From contig NW_023601433.1 of the NCBI RefSeq assembly GCF_014898055.3, positions 73,763,683-73,827,682 on the forward strand: a stretch of DNA of 64,000 nucleotides, written 5' to 3'. Under the pieces are notes generated by a model that had not been told where the DNA came from, did not search any database, and saw only the letters and a program-made list of their open reading frames with translations. The position numbers and the translations under genes are program-made. How positions within the stretch are numbered: the stretch's first letter is position 1; each line of letters opens with the position of its first letter. Positions 44,996 to 57,260 of this stretch are shown one piece after another. The stretch is from Talpa occidentalis. Its lineage: Eukaryota > Chordata > Mammalia > Eulipotyphla > Talpidae.

Positions 44996-46867
44996 TGTGT
45001 GTGTGTGTGTGTATTTAAGTAACCCCAGTCTCTTTAATAAAGAGCCCTTTCTGTTCCTGGATTTTAACTGAATTTATTTTTCTATGTTTGATTGAACTTC
45101 TGGTACGTCATTAAGTTTCCTCATGGTTGTTATTCTAAAATATTTTTCTGTTAGGTGCTCGAGTTTTATATCCTTTTTATATGTTTCTGGACTTCTTTCA
45201 GCTTTTCCATCGTGTGTTCACATGCTCCTTGTTTCCTAGACTTGTGTAGTGCCTCATTTGATTCTATTGGTGTGCTGTGACTTTTTCTTTAACTTGGTAG
45301 CTAATGCAGGAGGAGATACTGGAGTTCAAGGACTTGGTCTCTGTCTTAATGGATAGGAAACCTGTTCCAGGCAGAAGAGTTTTATGTTCCCTGTTTCACT
45401 GTTGGGTCTGGAGCAAGCACTGATTGCTGCTACCCAGAGCCCAAGGTCTAGGGCCCTCTCCTGCTTCCTTCTCCTCTCTGTGGTATTGCAATAGGTCTCT
45501 CTGTTCTATCAGCAGAAACAGAGGATGAAACTCTACCACCCATGCTGCCAACAGCCAGATTCTTTGCAACTGAACCAAAGGTCCCAGCACCCATCTATGT
45601 GTAAGTCTGTACTCTCCTTCATGGATTCCCTGCACATGATCTGTGCGCCACACTAGCTGCCTGATGCCCAGCTTGTTTGGTTGACTAGAATGGCCATCCC
45701 TGTGAACCACCAGCCTCCAGGAAATATCTGCAGGTAAGTCATGGTGAATTGGTGAATTTTCCTCTGAGTAATACGTATTTTTATATTTCTTTTATATATT
45801 TATATTTTTCTAGTTGTACTTAGGGGAAAGGATTATCCAAACCTCACTACTTCACTATGTTGTGAGTGGAGTCTTCTTTACCTTCTTTGAAGTCCCAAGA
45901 GGGTAATGGTAATTGTCAAACTTGTATGTAGTCATTTTATTCTGTAGTTTCTTGCAAAAATTATGCAGGCTGAAAATATAAATTTCTTTTAAAATGTTGT
46001 GGATATATTTGTGGTTGATATGCTTTATCAGTCATTAAGAAAAGATGTTGCAGAGCATTTCTGTTACTTCTAACAAGTGTTGTTGTCTGCGCAGTTGCTG
46101 TTCCTAGTTAGTACTCAGATATTTATAAAATAATTGAAGAGACAGTGTGCTGGATGGGCATAACCCTGAACAGTATGAACATCGTCTCCTTTTTGCAGCT
46201 AAAGATTTATATTAAAACACCCCAGGTGGAGTAAGTAATGAGTTTAGATATATTTATTGAGGGAAAGAAAACACTAATTTGAAATTAGCTAAATTTATAG
46301 AAAACATGAAATTGATGTAACTCAACAAAACAATTATATATTACATATGCCTAAGAGATAAAAATAGCAGAATGATGGAATATTAAAGAGGACTAGAGAG
46401 TAGGAAAGATATGAACCATCACCCCCAAAATGAGAAAGATGGACATATGAAAAAACAGTTACATTTGAAAAAATGGGTTGTGTGGCATTTTCATGTTTTA
46501 AAACTAATGTTTTATCTTTTGCATTTTTGCAAATATGGACAAAAGATGGGATATAGCTAATTAGTTAATTGTCCTTGGTGGTAGAAAAGATCCAACCTCT
46601 TTGTTAATGTCTCTTGTTCTAACTTAAAATTCTCAACAAATATAACCTTTACACACAAGATGTACCACCAAATTTAATTAATACAAGTCTCACATAACCA
46701 CAAAGAACTCTTGTAGTAAGAGTGTTGGTAAGTTTTAATGAGACAGCAAAAGATCCCTGAACATGAAAAATGTTTGTAATGCTTATGTTCTGCACTAATT
46801 GATACAGTGCAACTCTGATCAAAGAAATTTGAACTGTTCTCCAAATATAATTGAATTTGGCCCTGTT
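44475..46867. other. Intergenic, unresolved; microsatellite inside
   Basis: The T- and C-rich style at 44,480-45,300 resembles the reverse complement of an old L1 5' region, but I cannot assign it. A 104-codon minus-strand frame at 45,396-45,710 has no recognised similarity. Confidence 0.35.
44912..45012. repeat. Compound microsatellite (TC)n-(AC)n-(GT)n
   Basis: About 22 TC units (44,912-44,955) run into about 18 AC units (to 44,992) and then 10 GT units (44,993-45,012). The AC-to-GT junction makes a perfect 40-nt palindrome centred on CACGTG. Confidence 0.97.
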
Positions 46868-46870
46868 TTA

Positions 46871-47130
46871 AAAAAGATTTATGTATTTATGCATGCAAGA
46901 ACTGGGTACAGGCCAGAGGTGCTGGGGACGAGAGGATTTACCAGAGACAGAGTGGGAAACAGAACAGGCAGATTGACTGAAATACACTGCTGAGGGGAGC
47001 AGCGGGCGAGTCAGGAGAGGTCTGCTGCGCCATGTGGGTTGCTCCCTGGCCGGGGATCGAACTCACACTGCAAAAGCCGTGGACAGATTCACAGCGCTGC
47101 GCTCAACCCCCTGTACCACTAGGGAGGCCC
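46871..47130 (-). mobile_element. Rhin-1-like SINE, subfamily B
   Basis: On the minus strand the head is GGGCCTCCCTAGTGGTACAG and the B-box-like site is GTTCGATCCCCGG. The tail has TAAATACATAAATC and TTTTTTAAAAC. Target-site duplications are not clear. Confidence 0.9.
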
Positions 47131-47384
47131 TTTTTTTGGTTTCTAAAAGCAGACATTCTTAGCCTGGGATCCAAAGACTTTTGGTGGGGCCTCCCAGGGA
47201 ATTTGTGAACCACTGAAATTATGTACACTTTGCTTACTCTTTATCTTGCCATCCTATTTTCTCCATTCCAGAGTTATCTTGATTGACACTATGTCTGTGA
47301 AAGCTGGAAATATTCTCAATATTTTGTCAAACCTTAGGACATAGATCATAATATTATACCATTGTGGGAGAGATAAGTTCGACT

Positions 47385-47610
47385 TTAGTAGAAAGTCCTT
47401 GACCTGAATCCTGACTCTACCACTTGCTGGCTGTGTGCTATGTACCTTGAGTAAATTAATCTCTCAGGGACAAAATTTATTCTTCTGTAAGAGAGAACTA
47501 ATATCTACAACATAGGTTCATTGTGAGGAATAAAATATATGAACTATATAAAAGACTTACCTTGCATACCACCTCATATGTAATAGGTGTTCAGTGAATG
47601 GGAATCATTG
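47385..47610 (+). repeat. MIR SINE
   Basis: CCTGACTCTACCACTTGCTG, GCTGTGTGCTATGTACC, TCATTGTGAGGAATAAAATA, TAATAGGTGTTCAGTGAATG is a near full-length MIR. Confidence 0.8.
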
Positions 47611-47760
47611 AAAACTTAGTTTTTGGAGGGCAGAATGATAATTTAATATAAAGGTTTTTTGCCCTTCATCTTCCTTCATCCCTACGGGTATTTACTATTA
47701 TTAGTCACTGTTCACCCCAATGTGTAAATAAGAATGCATATATGAATATCTTTACCCTTT

Positions 47761-48037
47761 TTTTAAATCTTTTTTTTAAAGATTTATTTATTTTTATACA
47801 AGAGCTGGGGTACAGGCCAGAGGCATGGGAGGGTGAGAGGATTCACCAGAGACAGCAAGGAGCAGAACAGGCAGATGACCAAAATACACTGCTGAGGGGA
47901 GCAATGGGTAAGACAGGAGAGGTGTGCTGTGCCATGTGGGTAGCTCCCTGGCCAGCTGGGAATCGAATCCACGCTGCAGTGGCTGCGGACAGCTTCACAG
48001 CACTGCGCTCAACCCGTTGCGCCACCGGGGAGGCCCC
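47761..48037 (-). mobile_element. Rhin-1-like SINE, subfamily B
   Basis: A target-site duplication, CTTTACCCTTT, stands at 47,750-47,760 and 48,038-48,048. The full head, B box (GATTCGATTCC on the minus strand) and tail are present. Confidence 0.92.
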
Positions 48038-48634
48038 CTTTACCCTTTAATCTGAAGTGCATAATATAAATTTGTTTTTCTCTGTCATCACCAACATTTG
48101 GTAGTCAGAGTTTTTCATTTTGCTACTTTATTGGTTTTAAAATACTATTTCATATATTCATTTTGCATTTTCCTACAGGATGAGACTATTTTATGTTTAG
48201 TGGCCTTGTTTTTATCCTTTGGTAATTTTCCTATTTCTGTTTTTTATGGTAGATGATAACTATGTATTTAAATGCCATTTTGGATTTGAAACCCACTTTT
48301 TAATATTTTCTTATGTATTACTGTGTTGCTTTGTTTTTGACGGGGTCTCTTAAAACTCTGTAGCACTGACATTATGGGTCAAACAGTTCTTTGTTGTGGT
48401 GGCCATTCTGTGTATCATTTGGGTATTTAGCAGTTTCTCTGGCCCCTATTCACTAGATAGAGTCCTACCTACTAGTACCACCCCTCCATTCATCAAAAAT
48501 GTCTCCAGTCATTTCCCAGTATCCCCTGGTGGGGGCAAACTAGTGATTGAGAACCACTAGTTTTTAGTGACTCTGTTATTATGTAGTGATACTGCAGTTA
48601 TTTATCTTTAAGAAAACTTTATCCCTCTAACAGT

Positions 48635-48725
48635 TTGAGTTTTTATTATATGCCAGTTTCTAAGTGCTTTACATTACCTAATCCTAACCCATTTACTCAT
48701 CCCTGTTTTGTGAAAGAGAAGTCTT
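48635..48725 (-). repeat. MIR SINE fragment
   Basis: TATATGCCAGTTTCTAAGTG, CTTTACATTACCTAATCC is reverse-complement MIR. Confidence 0.55.
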
Positions 48726-48769
48726 GTTCATGTCTTTCAGTGTGAAGAAAGTGTTCATCATCTTTACTG

Positions 48770-49600
48770 AACTATAATTTACGTAATAAAATTAGCCATT
48801 TTAAGTGTATAGTTTGAGGAGTTTGTCAAATAGATGCTTCTGGTATTCCTTGCTGTAATCAAAATACATGACTTTCCATTGCTCTGAAAGGCTTCCTGTG
48901 CATCTTCCTTGTCAGTCCCCTACAGTCCTAGCCCCCAGCATGCACTAAACTGCTTTGTGGCACCATAAGTTAGACTTGCTTTCTCCCTAGTTTCATTGAA
49001 TCATGTAGTATGTACCTTTTTTTGGTTTGGCATCTTTCATTCAACAGAATGTTCTTGAGATTCATTAGCATTGTTGTGCATAGCTTAGTTCTTTCTGTTG
49101 ATGAGTGATGTTCTAGTGTATGGCTATATCAGATTTTTCTAAAATCTGTTTTTTTGATGTACTTATGAGTTTGTCCCAGTGTTTGACCATTGTAAATAAA
49201 AGCAGCTACTTGTATTTGTGCAGAAGTCTTTTTGTAGATAAGTGTTTTCATTTCTCTTGAGGTAATCTCTCTTACAATATTTCTAAGGGAAATATATTTC
49301 CCTTATAATATCTATTTCCCTTATAATGATAAGAGAAACTGCCAAACATTTGCAAAGTGGTTGCTTCATTTTACATTTCCGCCAATAGTGTATTTAAGAG
49401 GCCTGTTACTCCACATCACCATCAACACATTTTAGCCATCCTAGTGGATATGTTGTGGTATTGTACTGTGGTTTTATTTGTATTGCCTAGAAGACTATGA
49501 TTGTGAGCATTTTTATGTGCTTATTGGTCATTTGTATATCTTCCTTTTTGAGGTGCATGTTCAAATTCATTTTTAATGAACTAGAGTGAAGGCAAGGAAA
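48770..49600 (-). mobile_element. Old L1 fragment, 3' region
   Basis: Reverse-complement L1 words include CTTTCATTCAACAGAATG, GATTCATTAGCATTGTTG, TGGCTATATCAGATTTTTC and GCCATCCTAGTGGATATG. Between about 49,262 and 49,330 the motif TTTCCCTTATAATAT is locally repeated. The copy is strongly decayed. Confidence 0.75.
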
Positions 49601-49619
49601 CCAGTTACAGTGTTTTACA

Positions 49620-50935
49620 CACATCTTTCATCTGCTTTTCTTTTTCTTTTATTTTAATTAATGTTATACTTTTATTTTCCTACATTGTTGTTCATTTTTG
49701 TATAATATTTAATTTCTCCCCTCAGGTGTAGTCTCTATAATTGTCCCAGCACCACAGCACATGTGAACCATCACCATAATCCCTTGTGGTTTTCCCTCCC
49801 GTGTTTTGACCTTTCTCTGTCCACCTCCACTGCTGTATGCCTCAGATCTGTAGTTTGCCAGCAAGTTTTCTTTTTCCTGATGTTCAGTTTCTTTATATTC
49901 CCCATCAGTGAGGCCAATCCAATATATTTTTTTTCCTTTCTGACTGACTTTGCTTAGCATAATCCCTTCCAGCTCTGTCCATTTTGCACAGTTGCATGAA
50001 TTTATCTTTTTTGATCACTGAGTAGTATTATATTTGTACCACATCTTCTTGATCCATTTGTCTGTATTGGGGCATTTAGTTTGTTTCCATATCTTAGCTA
50101 TTGTAAATAGTGCTGCAGTATACATGGGCATGCAGGTTTCTCTTTGAATTAGTGTTTTTGTATTCTTAGGGTATATTCCCAGGAGTAGTATCACTGAATC
50201 ATACGGCAAATCCATTTTTAATGTATTTAGGATCCTCCAGATATCTTTCCATAGAGGCTGGACCAGTTTACAGTCCCACCAGAAGTATAAGAGGGTTCCT
50301 TTTTCTCCACATCCTTGCCAGCATTTGTTGTCAGTTTTTTTAATACGGGCCATTCTCACCAGTGTGAAGTAGTCTCTCATTGTGGTTTTAATTTGCATTT
50401 CCCTGATTTTAAGCCTGTTGAACATTTTTTCATATACCTATTGGCCATTTGCATTTCCTCTTAGGAGAAGTGTCTTTTTAGGTCTTTTGCCCATTTTTTT
50501 GACAGGGTTGTTTTTGTTGAGTTTTGTGAGCTCTTTGTAGATCTTTGAAATCAGTTCCTGATAAGTTGTGTGTATGCAAATATTTTCTCCCAATTAGTAG
50601 GGTGTCTCTTCATTTTGATTATTGTCTCTTTTGCTGTACAGAAGTTTTTTAGTTTGAGTAGTCCCATTTAGCTTTTCCTTCATTTTCTTTGCTTCTGGAA
50701 ATGAATCCCCAAAGATGTTTCTGAAGTGTATGCCATGGAGTGTTTTGCCTATGTTTTCTATGTATTTTATGGTTTCAGTTCTTACATTCAAATCTTTTAT
50801 CCATTTCGAGTTTTTTTTTGTGTGTGTATGGTGTGAGGTAGTAGTCTAGTTCACTCTTTCGTATATAGCAGTCCAGTTTTCTCAGCACCATTTATTGAAG
50901 AGACTATCCTTGTTCTATTGCATATTTCCCTTTTC
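49620..50935 (-). mobile_element. L1, 5'-truncated: ORF2 C-terminus plus 3' UTR
   Basis: The 3' UTR is at 49,640-49,980. A minus-strand reading frame at 50,015-50,425 keeps 136 codons of ORF2, including MQIKTTMRDYF, GCGEKGTLLYFWWDCK, LVQPLWKDIWR, LLGIYPKN and AALFTIAKIWKQ. This is the ORF2 C-terminal domain with its zinc-knuckle-like cysteines. Upstream ORF2 is frameshifted, so the copy is dead. Confidence 0.9.
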
Positions 50936-50939
50936 TTTA

Positions 50940-51447
50940 TATCCTCACCAGCACTTGTTTTTTGTTTTTTGTTTTTTTTTTAATATAGGTGTGAAGTGGT
51001 ATTTGTCACAGGTGTGAAGTGGTATTTCATTGTGGTTTTGAGCAACATTTCCCTGATAAGTGTTCCCTGATGAACATTTTTTCATATGTCTGTTGGCATG
51101 TCTTCTTCAGAGAAAGGCCTTTTTAACTCTTCGGCCCATTTTTTGATTGGGTTATTTGTTTTGTTTTTGTTGAGTTGTATAAGATCTTTGATATCAGACC
51201 CTTGTCAGATGTATGCTATGCAAATAATTTCTCCCATGCATTAGTGTTTCTTCAGTTTGGTTACTAACTCCTTTGCTGTACAGAAGCTTTTTAGTTTGAT
51301 GTCATCCTGGCTATGTCTCTTTTCCTTCATTTTCTTTGCTTTTGGAAATGAGTCCTCAGAGATGTTGCTGAAGTTTATGTCAAAGTGTTTTTCCTATGTT
51401 TTCTTGATATTTTATGTTCTTTATGATCTGATACATTATATCTAGAT
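50940..51447 (-). mobile_element. Second L1 fragment abutting the first
   Basis: It repeats the ORF2 section already seen at about 50,280-50,780, in the same orientation but diverged. Examples are AACATTTTTTCATATGTCTG, TTTTTAGTTTGATGTCATCC and TTTGGAAATGAGTCCTCAG. An internal 23-bp tandem repeat (AGGTGTGAAGTGGTATTTG unit) lies at about 50,986-51,031. It stops at the SINE at 51,448. Confidence 0.85.
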
Positions 51448-51737
51448 GGGCCTCCCTGGTGGCGCAGGGGGTTAAGCACTGCACTATGAAGCGATCCACA
51501 GCCTCTGCAGCACTCCACAGCCTCTGCAGCACGATTTTGATCCCCAGCTGGCCAGGGAGCAACCCATGTGGCGCAGCAGACCTCTCCTGTCTTGCCCGCT
51601 GCTTCCCTCAGCAGTGTACTTCGGTCAATCTGCCTGTTCTGTTCCCCACTCTGTCTCTGGTGAATCCCTTTACCCCCTGCATTTCTGCCCTGTACCCCAG
51701 CTCTTGTATGTATGCATAAATAAATAAATCTTTAAAA
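51448..51737 (+). mobile_element. Rhin-1-like SINE, subfamily B, with an internal 19-bp tandem duplication
   Basis: The copy is full length, from GGGCCTCCCTGGTGGCGCAG to AAATAAATAAATCTTTAAAA. The unit TCCACAGCCTCTGCAGCAC occurs twice in tandem (51,495-51,513 and 51,514-51,532), between the A and B boxes. It is inserted at the edge of an L1 fragment. Confidence 0.93.
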
Positions 51738-54700
51738 AAATATTTCTAGAAACATGACTAACCCCACTATACAATGCTCTAATTTTTGTTTATACAGTCA
51801 TATGTATTTTAGTGAAAATGATGGGAAATAACAATCTCTTATGATTATCTTCATGGTATGTTCCTCTATTTCTTTGTAAAGATCTGTTCCCATCTAGTAT
51901 CCCTTGCTTTCTGCTTAGTGATCTTCACGTAGCATTTCTTGTAATATGTAATTTCCTGCTGATGATGCATTTTCTTACATGTAAAACTTGTCTTTAACTT
52001 TTGAAAGGTATTTGTACTTGATATAGGATGCTGGATTTTCGATTTATTTTTTAAAACTTTTAAGATATTCCCTTCTCTTCTGACCTCTGTTGTTTCTGTT
52101 GAGAGTCAACAGACATTTGGAATCACTCATTATTCCCTTTTGTGTATGTTATTTTTCTTCTGCTTTCAAGATTTTTCTCTTTAATATTGGTTTTTATTAT
52201 TTTGACTATGGTTGTCCCAAGACATTTTTCTTTTGTATATATCTTTCTTGGGGTTTGCTGTCTATAGCATATTGAGTCTGTTTTGGGCCATTCTCAATTC
52301 CTTCAGATACGTTTTTTTTTTTTGTATTTTCTCTCCTTCTAGGAATCTGGTTACATCGTGTTATACCTTTTCATGTTACTCCACAAATTCCTCAGACTCT
52401 GTTCTCTCTTAAAGTGATTTTTCCTCTCTAAATGTTTTCTAAATATTGATGTCTCTTCAGGATCAAATATTCTACTATTATCTTCAAACTGAGGTTAGCC
52501 CAACCAGTGAATATTTTTTATTTCAGGTATTATACTTTTCAAATGTAAAATATTCCTTTAGTGCATTTATATAGTTCCTGTTTTATTCCTTGCAAGTTTA
52601 TTCTCTTAATGTTTTTGAACACAGTTGCAACTGCTGCTTAAAATGATTTGTATATGAATTTCAACATCTGGGTCTTTTTAAGATAAATCTTCATTGAATA
52701 CCTCTGAATGTTTATTTAATATTTTCCTGTTACTATTTATGTGGAGTACTTTGTAGCCTATATATTGTGACTGATATATTGGAGAGATTTTGGATTCTGT
52801 TATGTTCCTCCTAAGAATATTGATTTTACTTTTTTCAAAATGAAGTGATTAGGTTGGTTGAGCTGGAACTGGAAACTCCCTTATTTTCTTCATAGTGGCA
52901 GTAGCTTAATTTTTTGTTTGGTTCTTTTAGCTTTGTCTGGACTACTTAGAGTCTGTTCTTCACATGTAAATTTCAGGAGTTAGCCAGGATTTGGGTAGTG
53001 TTTGAAAACACAATTTGGGAATACTCCATTCTTGCTTTCTTGTTTGTAGCATTTTTCTCCTCACCCAGTGCTACATTCTACCTGAATCTTTACTTCCTTA
53101 AAAGAAAGTGAGGCTATGGAATTTTGTCTGTGTTATAGCTTCTTGACATGGCATGGATTAGTGTCTGCCCAAAATTCTCAACCGTCCACTTTCCTGCTTT
53201 TGATGGTCCTCCAGTGCTTTTAGGTAGTTTTTTGGTGTTCAAGTCCAGAGCTTATAGTTGTTATATATGGTATTGTTATTCCAATAGGAGTGTTACTCTG
53301 AACTCTTTTTAATGCATGAATTTAATGGACATTCATTGAGGAGAGCAGTCCCACAGGACCTTCATGAATCCCTGTTTTTAACACATGAGTTACTTGATGG
53401 GCAGCAATACCCTTAACCATGACTTTACGCCCAGGTTTGAACTTAGTCTTGGTAGTAGAAACTGGGCCAGGAACCCTTTGCTAGAGTTAGTTAGACCAGG
53501 TAGAAACAGGGAGTATACTACAAACTTACAAGGCTAGTAGTTTCAACAAGTCTTATGTTTCATATTTATGTAGAGTCCACTAAGGGAAAAGCCCATATAT
53601 GTGGTGAGTAAGTGGTAAATCATTTTGATATACAGCTTTGGCCCTTGTAAAAATGATTCAAAAATAATGTATAATTTAGAGTTGATGGATTTGGATTTGC
53701 CTAAGGAAAAGAAAATTGCCTACAATATTAGGAAGTTCAAGATACATAACCATCTGTGACTTGATGGAGGGGGGTATAACATAAAGATGTATGATGCCAT
53801 TTGTAAAACTAATTTCTCTTTCCATTTAATCTCTTGTTGCCTAAGAAAATGTAGCTAGTAATTAAGATACCATTTTGGTCTTGCTTGTAAATGCTGTTGC
53901 CTTCATTAAATTTCACACTTGTGAAAAGGACCTATTAAGAGACAGCCTAAGGTAACACTTTTGAATAGCTAACTTTGTTAAAAATATGTTTCCCAAATTT
54001 CTTGCAATAAAATGTAATTGCATTTTCTGTTTTCACTCATGTAGAATCCTCACATATTATCTATTAGAGATAAGACTTGTGCTTGAGGGAATGTTCTGTT
54101 AAACTGGAGTAGTACAGTGACTTTTGAGTTGTCCTTTCCTCACTATTCATAATAAATAAAGTTTTCTGGTTTCCTCTAATTTTTCTTACAATTCACTACT
54201 CATAAGGATAGGTGGAGGAGAGAAATTCCAGAATACATCTTATTTTGAAAGTGTTAAATTTTAAAAGATCTGTCATTAAAGTGGTTAGGTAGCAACCAGT
54301 AAGGAATTATTGTGCCTTTGTTATTGGCTCACCTATAAAGTTCCAAAAAACAAACAAAAAAAAAACACTGCACCAAATGAGGGTTGGGGAAGAGGAAAAG
54401 AAAGGAAAAAATAGGTGTATATAGTCTAGTCTTTTATTATATATAGAGTAATATAAAAGCATAGCTAATGAAAACATTCTACTTAATAAAAAGGGATACA
54501 TAATGAAGTTTGAACAGTGATCTTCTTATATGACTTATCTTTGTTTCACATACTATGATTTTTTCTGTTGGAATTCTAAATTCTCATTTTTTGTAACTGG
54601 TCTGTAATGACTTTAGTGTAATAGATGAAATTGTTCTGCTAAAGTGAAGTTAGTATATGTTAGTATATTTTAGTACACCTTTAAGCATCCCATATCAGCT

Positions 54701-55149
54701 TACCTTAATATAGATCGTCTTTCAAATACCTTAATTAGTATCTCTGTCACATAGGAAAAGCACTGAGTGCTTCTTTCTCTACACTAATTTTAAGTCTATT
54801 TTATGTTTTTAACACAAATATTATCATGCTTATTTATAAAGCTCTTCAGTTTCTGATATAAACATTCTTCTCTTTGTATTCATTTTAGCTTCAAAAGACT
54901 GTCTTGAAGAAAAGATAACTATCTAGTTTTATCTTTTAGGTTTGTTTTGACCTTCTTCCTATGATTATTAATAGAATGTGCACTTAGTATGGATGAATAA
55001 TTTTGTGATATGAATACTTTCTACAGATAATAGAACAAAATTCTAAACTTGCTTTGAACTCACATGTTAAATTCTTTTGAACCTAAAATTTTTTTGTTAA
55101 GTTGTACAACTTGTTTTCTTTAAATCAACACACGAAGATCAATAATCTA
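51738..55149. other. Intergenic, mostly unresolved
   Basis: Bases 51,760-52,700 have a T-rich layout like the reverse complement of an old L1-related repeat (TTCTCTTCTGACCTCTGTTG, TTTTATTATTTTGACTATGG). No gene was seen in the rest. Confidence 0.35.
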
Positions 55150-56560
55150 CAACAAGTGATAACCTAGACGATGCAATGGAAGAGAAATTCTCATTTTCAA
55201 CAGCAATTAAAATAAAATACCTCGGAATGAGCAAATACAAATATTTAAAGGTTATGTGGAGACAACTTTCAGACATTCCTGAAATATACAAATAAAGGCT
55301 TAGACAAACAGAAAGATAGTCTATTCTTAAAAATAATGTTTCAATATTCCAAAGATGTTGATTTCTCCCATGTTAAAAATTAAATACAATCTCAATAAAA
55401 CTACCAATAGATTTCCCCCCTAGGAGACAGAAAGTTTTAATTATAAAATTCAAATGGGAAAAATAAGCAAGAATGGTCAGGTAATCCCTGAATAAGCAAT
55501 GAGTAGAGTATAACTGGCTCTGTCAAATACTGAAAAATACTATAAAATGTCGACAGTTAAGAGAATGATGTGATAACAAACCACTGTATAGGCAGATCCT
55601 TCTATAGGCAAACCAATGGGAGAGAATAGAAACCTCAGAGGTAGGTCCACATTCTTATGGAGATTTAGGGTATAGATATTGCTATCTCAAGTCACTGGGG
55701 GAAAGATGTGCTTTTTAATACTTAGAGTTGAGTAGTTTGGAAAAAAAAAATTTGGGTCTAAACCTCACAATGCATGCCAAAATAAATTTAAATAGATCAT
55801 AGATATAATTAAAGGGGAAAAAATGAAACCTGCAATAATGAAAAGGAAAAAAAATGGGTAAATTTTACAACCTGGAGTATCAAAAACCTCTCTAACTCTG
55901 ACTCAGTCTAACTATTAAAAGATTGATAACTGTGACTACATAAAAATGAAAGAGTATCTGTGCATACCAAAAATATTCTAAAGTCAGTAGCAAACTGGGA
56001 AATAGTACTTGCATTCTAAGTCACTCATTAATAACATATTAGTATACAGGGACTCTGGAAAAATGAGAAGATCAGAAACATCACAATATACTGAACAAAA
56101 CTTAACACATTCAGCTCCACAGGAAAGAAAGGCAAATAGCATTTGAACATATATAAAGATGCTCAGCCACACTTGTAAGTGAAGTTAAAACCACGCTGTT
56201 CTATGGCATAGTGGACTACTTACTGAGCAGTAAGAAGAAACAAGCTATCAATACCAATATTCTATATGAACAATGCGAAATAAGGCAACATAGTATGATG
56301 ACATTCCATTTATACTGCAAAGGCAAAACTAATGGGACAGAAATTAGAACAGTGGTTATCAAGTAGGGATGGTAGAATGGTGGAACATAAGGGAATCGTT
56401 TGGGGTGATAAAGATGTACTGTATTTTTGTTGCGATAGTGGTTACACAAATACACTTCTTCAAACCTGTCAGACTATGTATGCCCCGCAAAGTGATGATT
56501 AATGTATGTAAATTATACTTCAAGTCTGAATTTTTAAATAACAATCAAGTGGAAACCACA
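55150..56560 (+). mobile_element. Old L1 fragment, ORF2 to 3' end
   Basis: Plus-strand L1 words include AAGATGTTGATTTCTCCCATG, ACTGGCTCTGTCAAATACTG, GAACAGTGGTTATCAAGTAG and GGGGTGATAAAGATGTACTG. The final part matches an L1 3' UTR. It is heavily mutated, and its limits are approximate. Confidence 0.7.
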
Positions 56561-56800
56561 ATATAATTTCTTACCAGCTTAGCAAAAATCTAAGGAGTTT
56601 TACAAGGCTGTTGGTGATGCTGTGGAGAAACAGACACTCTCACACATAAATGCTATATAGTACAAAATGGCACAACCCTTACATAGAGGGGTTTGACAGT
56701 ATCTAACAAAATTACATATATATTTATCCATTGACCCAGGAGTTCTACTTTTAGAAATGTACTCTATTGCTGTCAAGGTCCTCCTCATCCCACAGATAAG
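56560..56800 (+). mobile_element. Old L1 fragment
   Basis: GTTGGTGATGCTGTGGAGAA, then CATTGACCCAGGAGTTCTAC, is the L1 ORF2 C-terminal pattern. It is adjacent to, but not collinear with, the fragment before it. Confidence 0.6.
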
Positions 56801-56859
56801 AGACGGCTGTTGTTAGTAGTTTGCATATGCTGTGGAGATTTTGTTTAATGCATAGACAT

Positions 56860-57260
56860 ACAAATAAAAATGAACATTTTTCCCCCTTCCCTCTTTTACA
56901 CAGATATATGCCTTCTGTACACAGGGTTCTATAGTTTATTTTTCACTCATGATTTCTCAAAAATCTTTCCATACCAATACATAAAGAGCAGTGTCTTTGA
57001 AGAGCTTTGGAATTTTTTGTGTGTTTAAATACATTTCTTAAAATTAACAACGTTAATTAACAATATTCCATTGGATGCATAATTTATTATGCAACAAGTC
57101 TCCTGGTGGACATTAAGAATTTTTTTCTTTTGCTAACCTACAGTACTGTGAGACAAAATCATTTCACATGTGTGCAATGTATCTATAGGATGAATTTCAG
57201 GAACTAGAATTCCTGGGTAAAAACCCTGCAGCACAATACTCAGTACTAGCCAGAAGCTTT
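56860..57260 (-). mobile_element. Ancient L1/HAL1-like fragment
   Basis: ATAGTTTATTTTTCACTCATG, CAATATTCCATTGGATGC and AACTAGAATTCCTGGGTAAA on the plus strand fit the reverse complement of an ancient L1 ORF2 end. A run of 21 T residues follows at 57,258-57,278. Confidence 0.5.

Noticed and set aside
45396..45710. 104-codon minus-strand frame
   Set aside because: I recognise no domain or family. It lies in repeat-like intergenic sequence next to a microsatellite, so I did not call a gene.
50015..50425. 136-codon frame on the minus strand
   Set aside because: It is the L1 ORF2 C-terminus in a truncated element, described as a mobile element.
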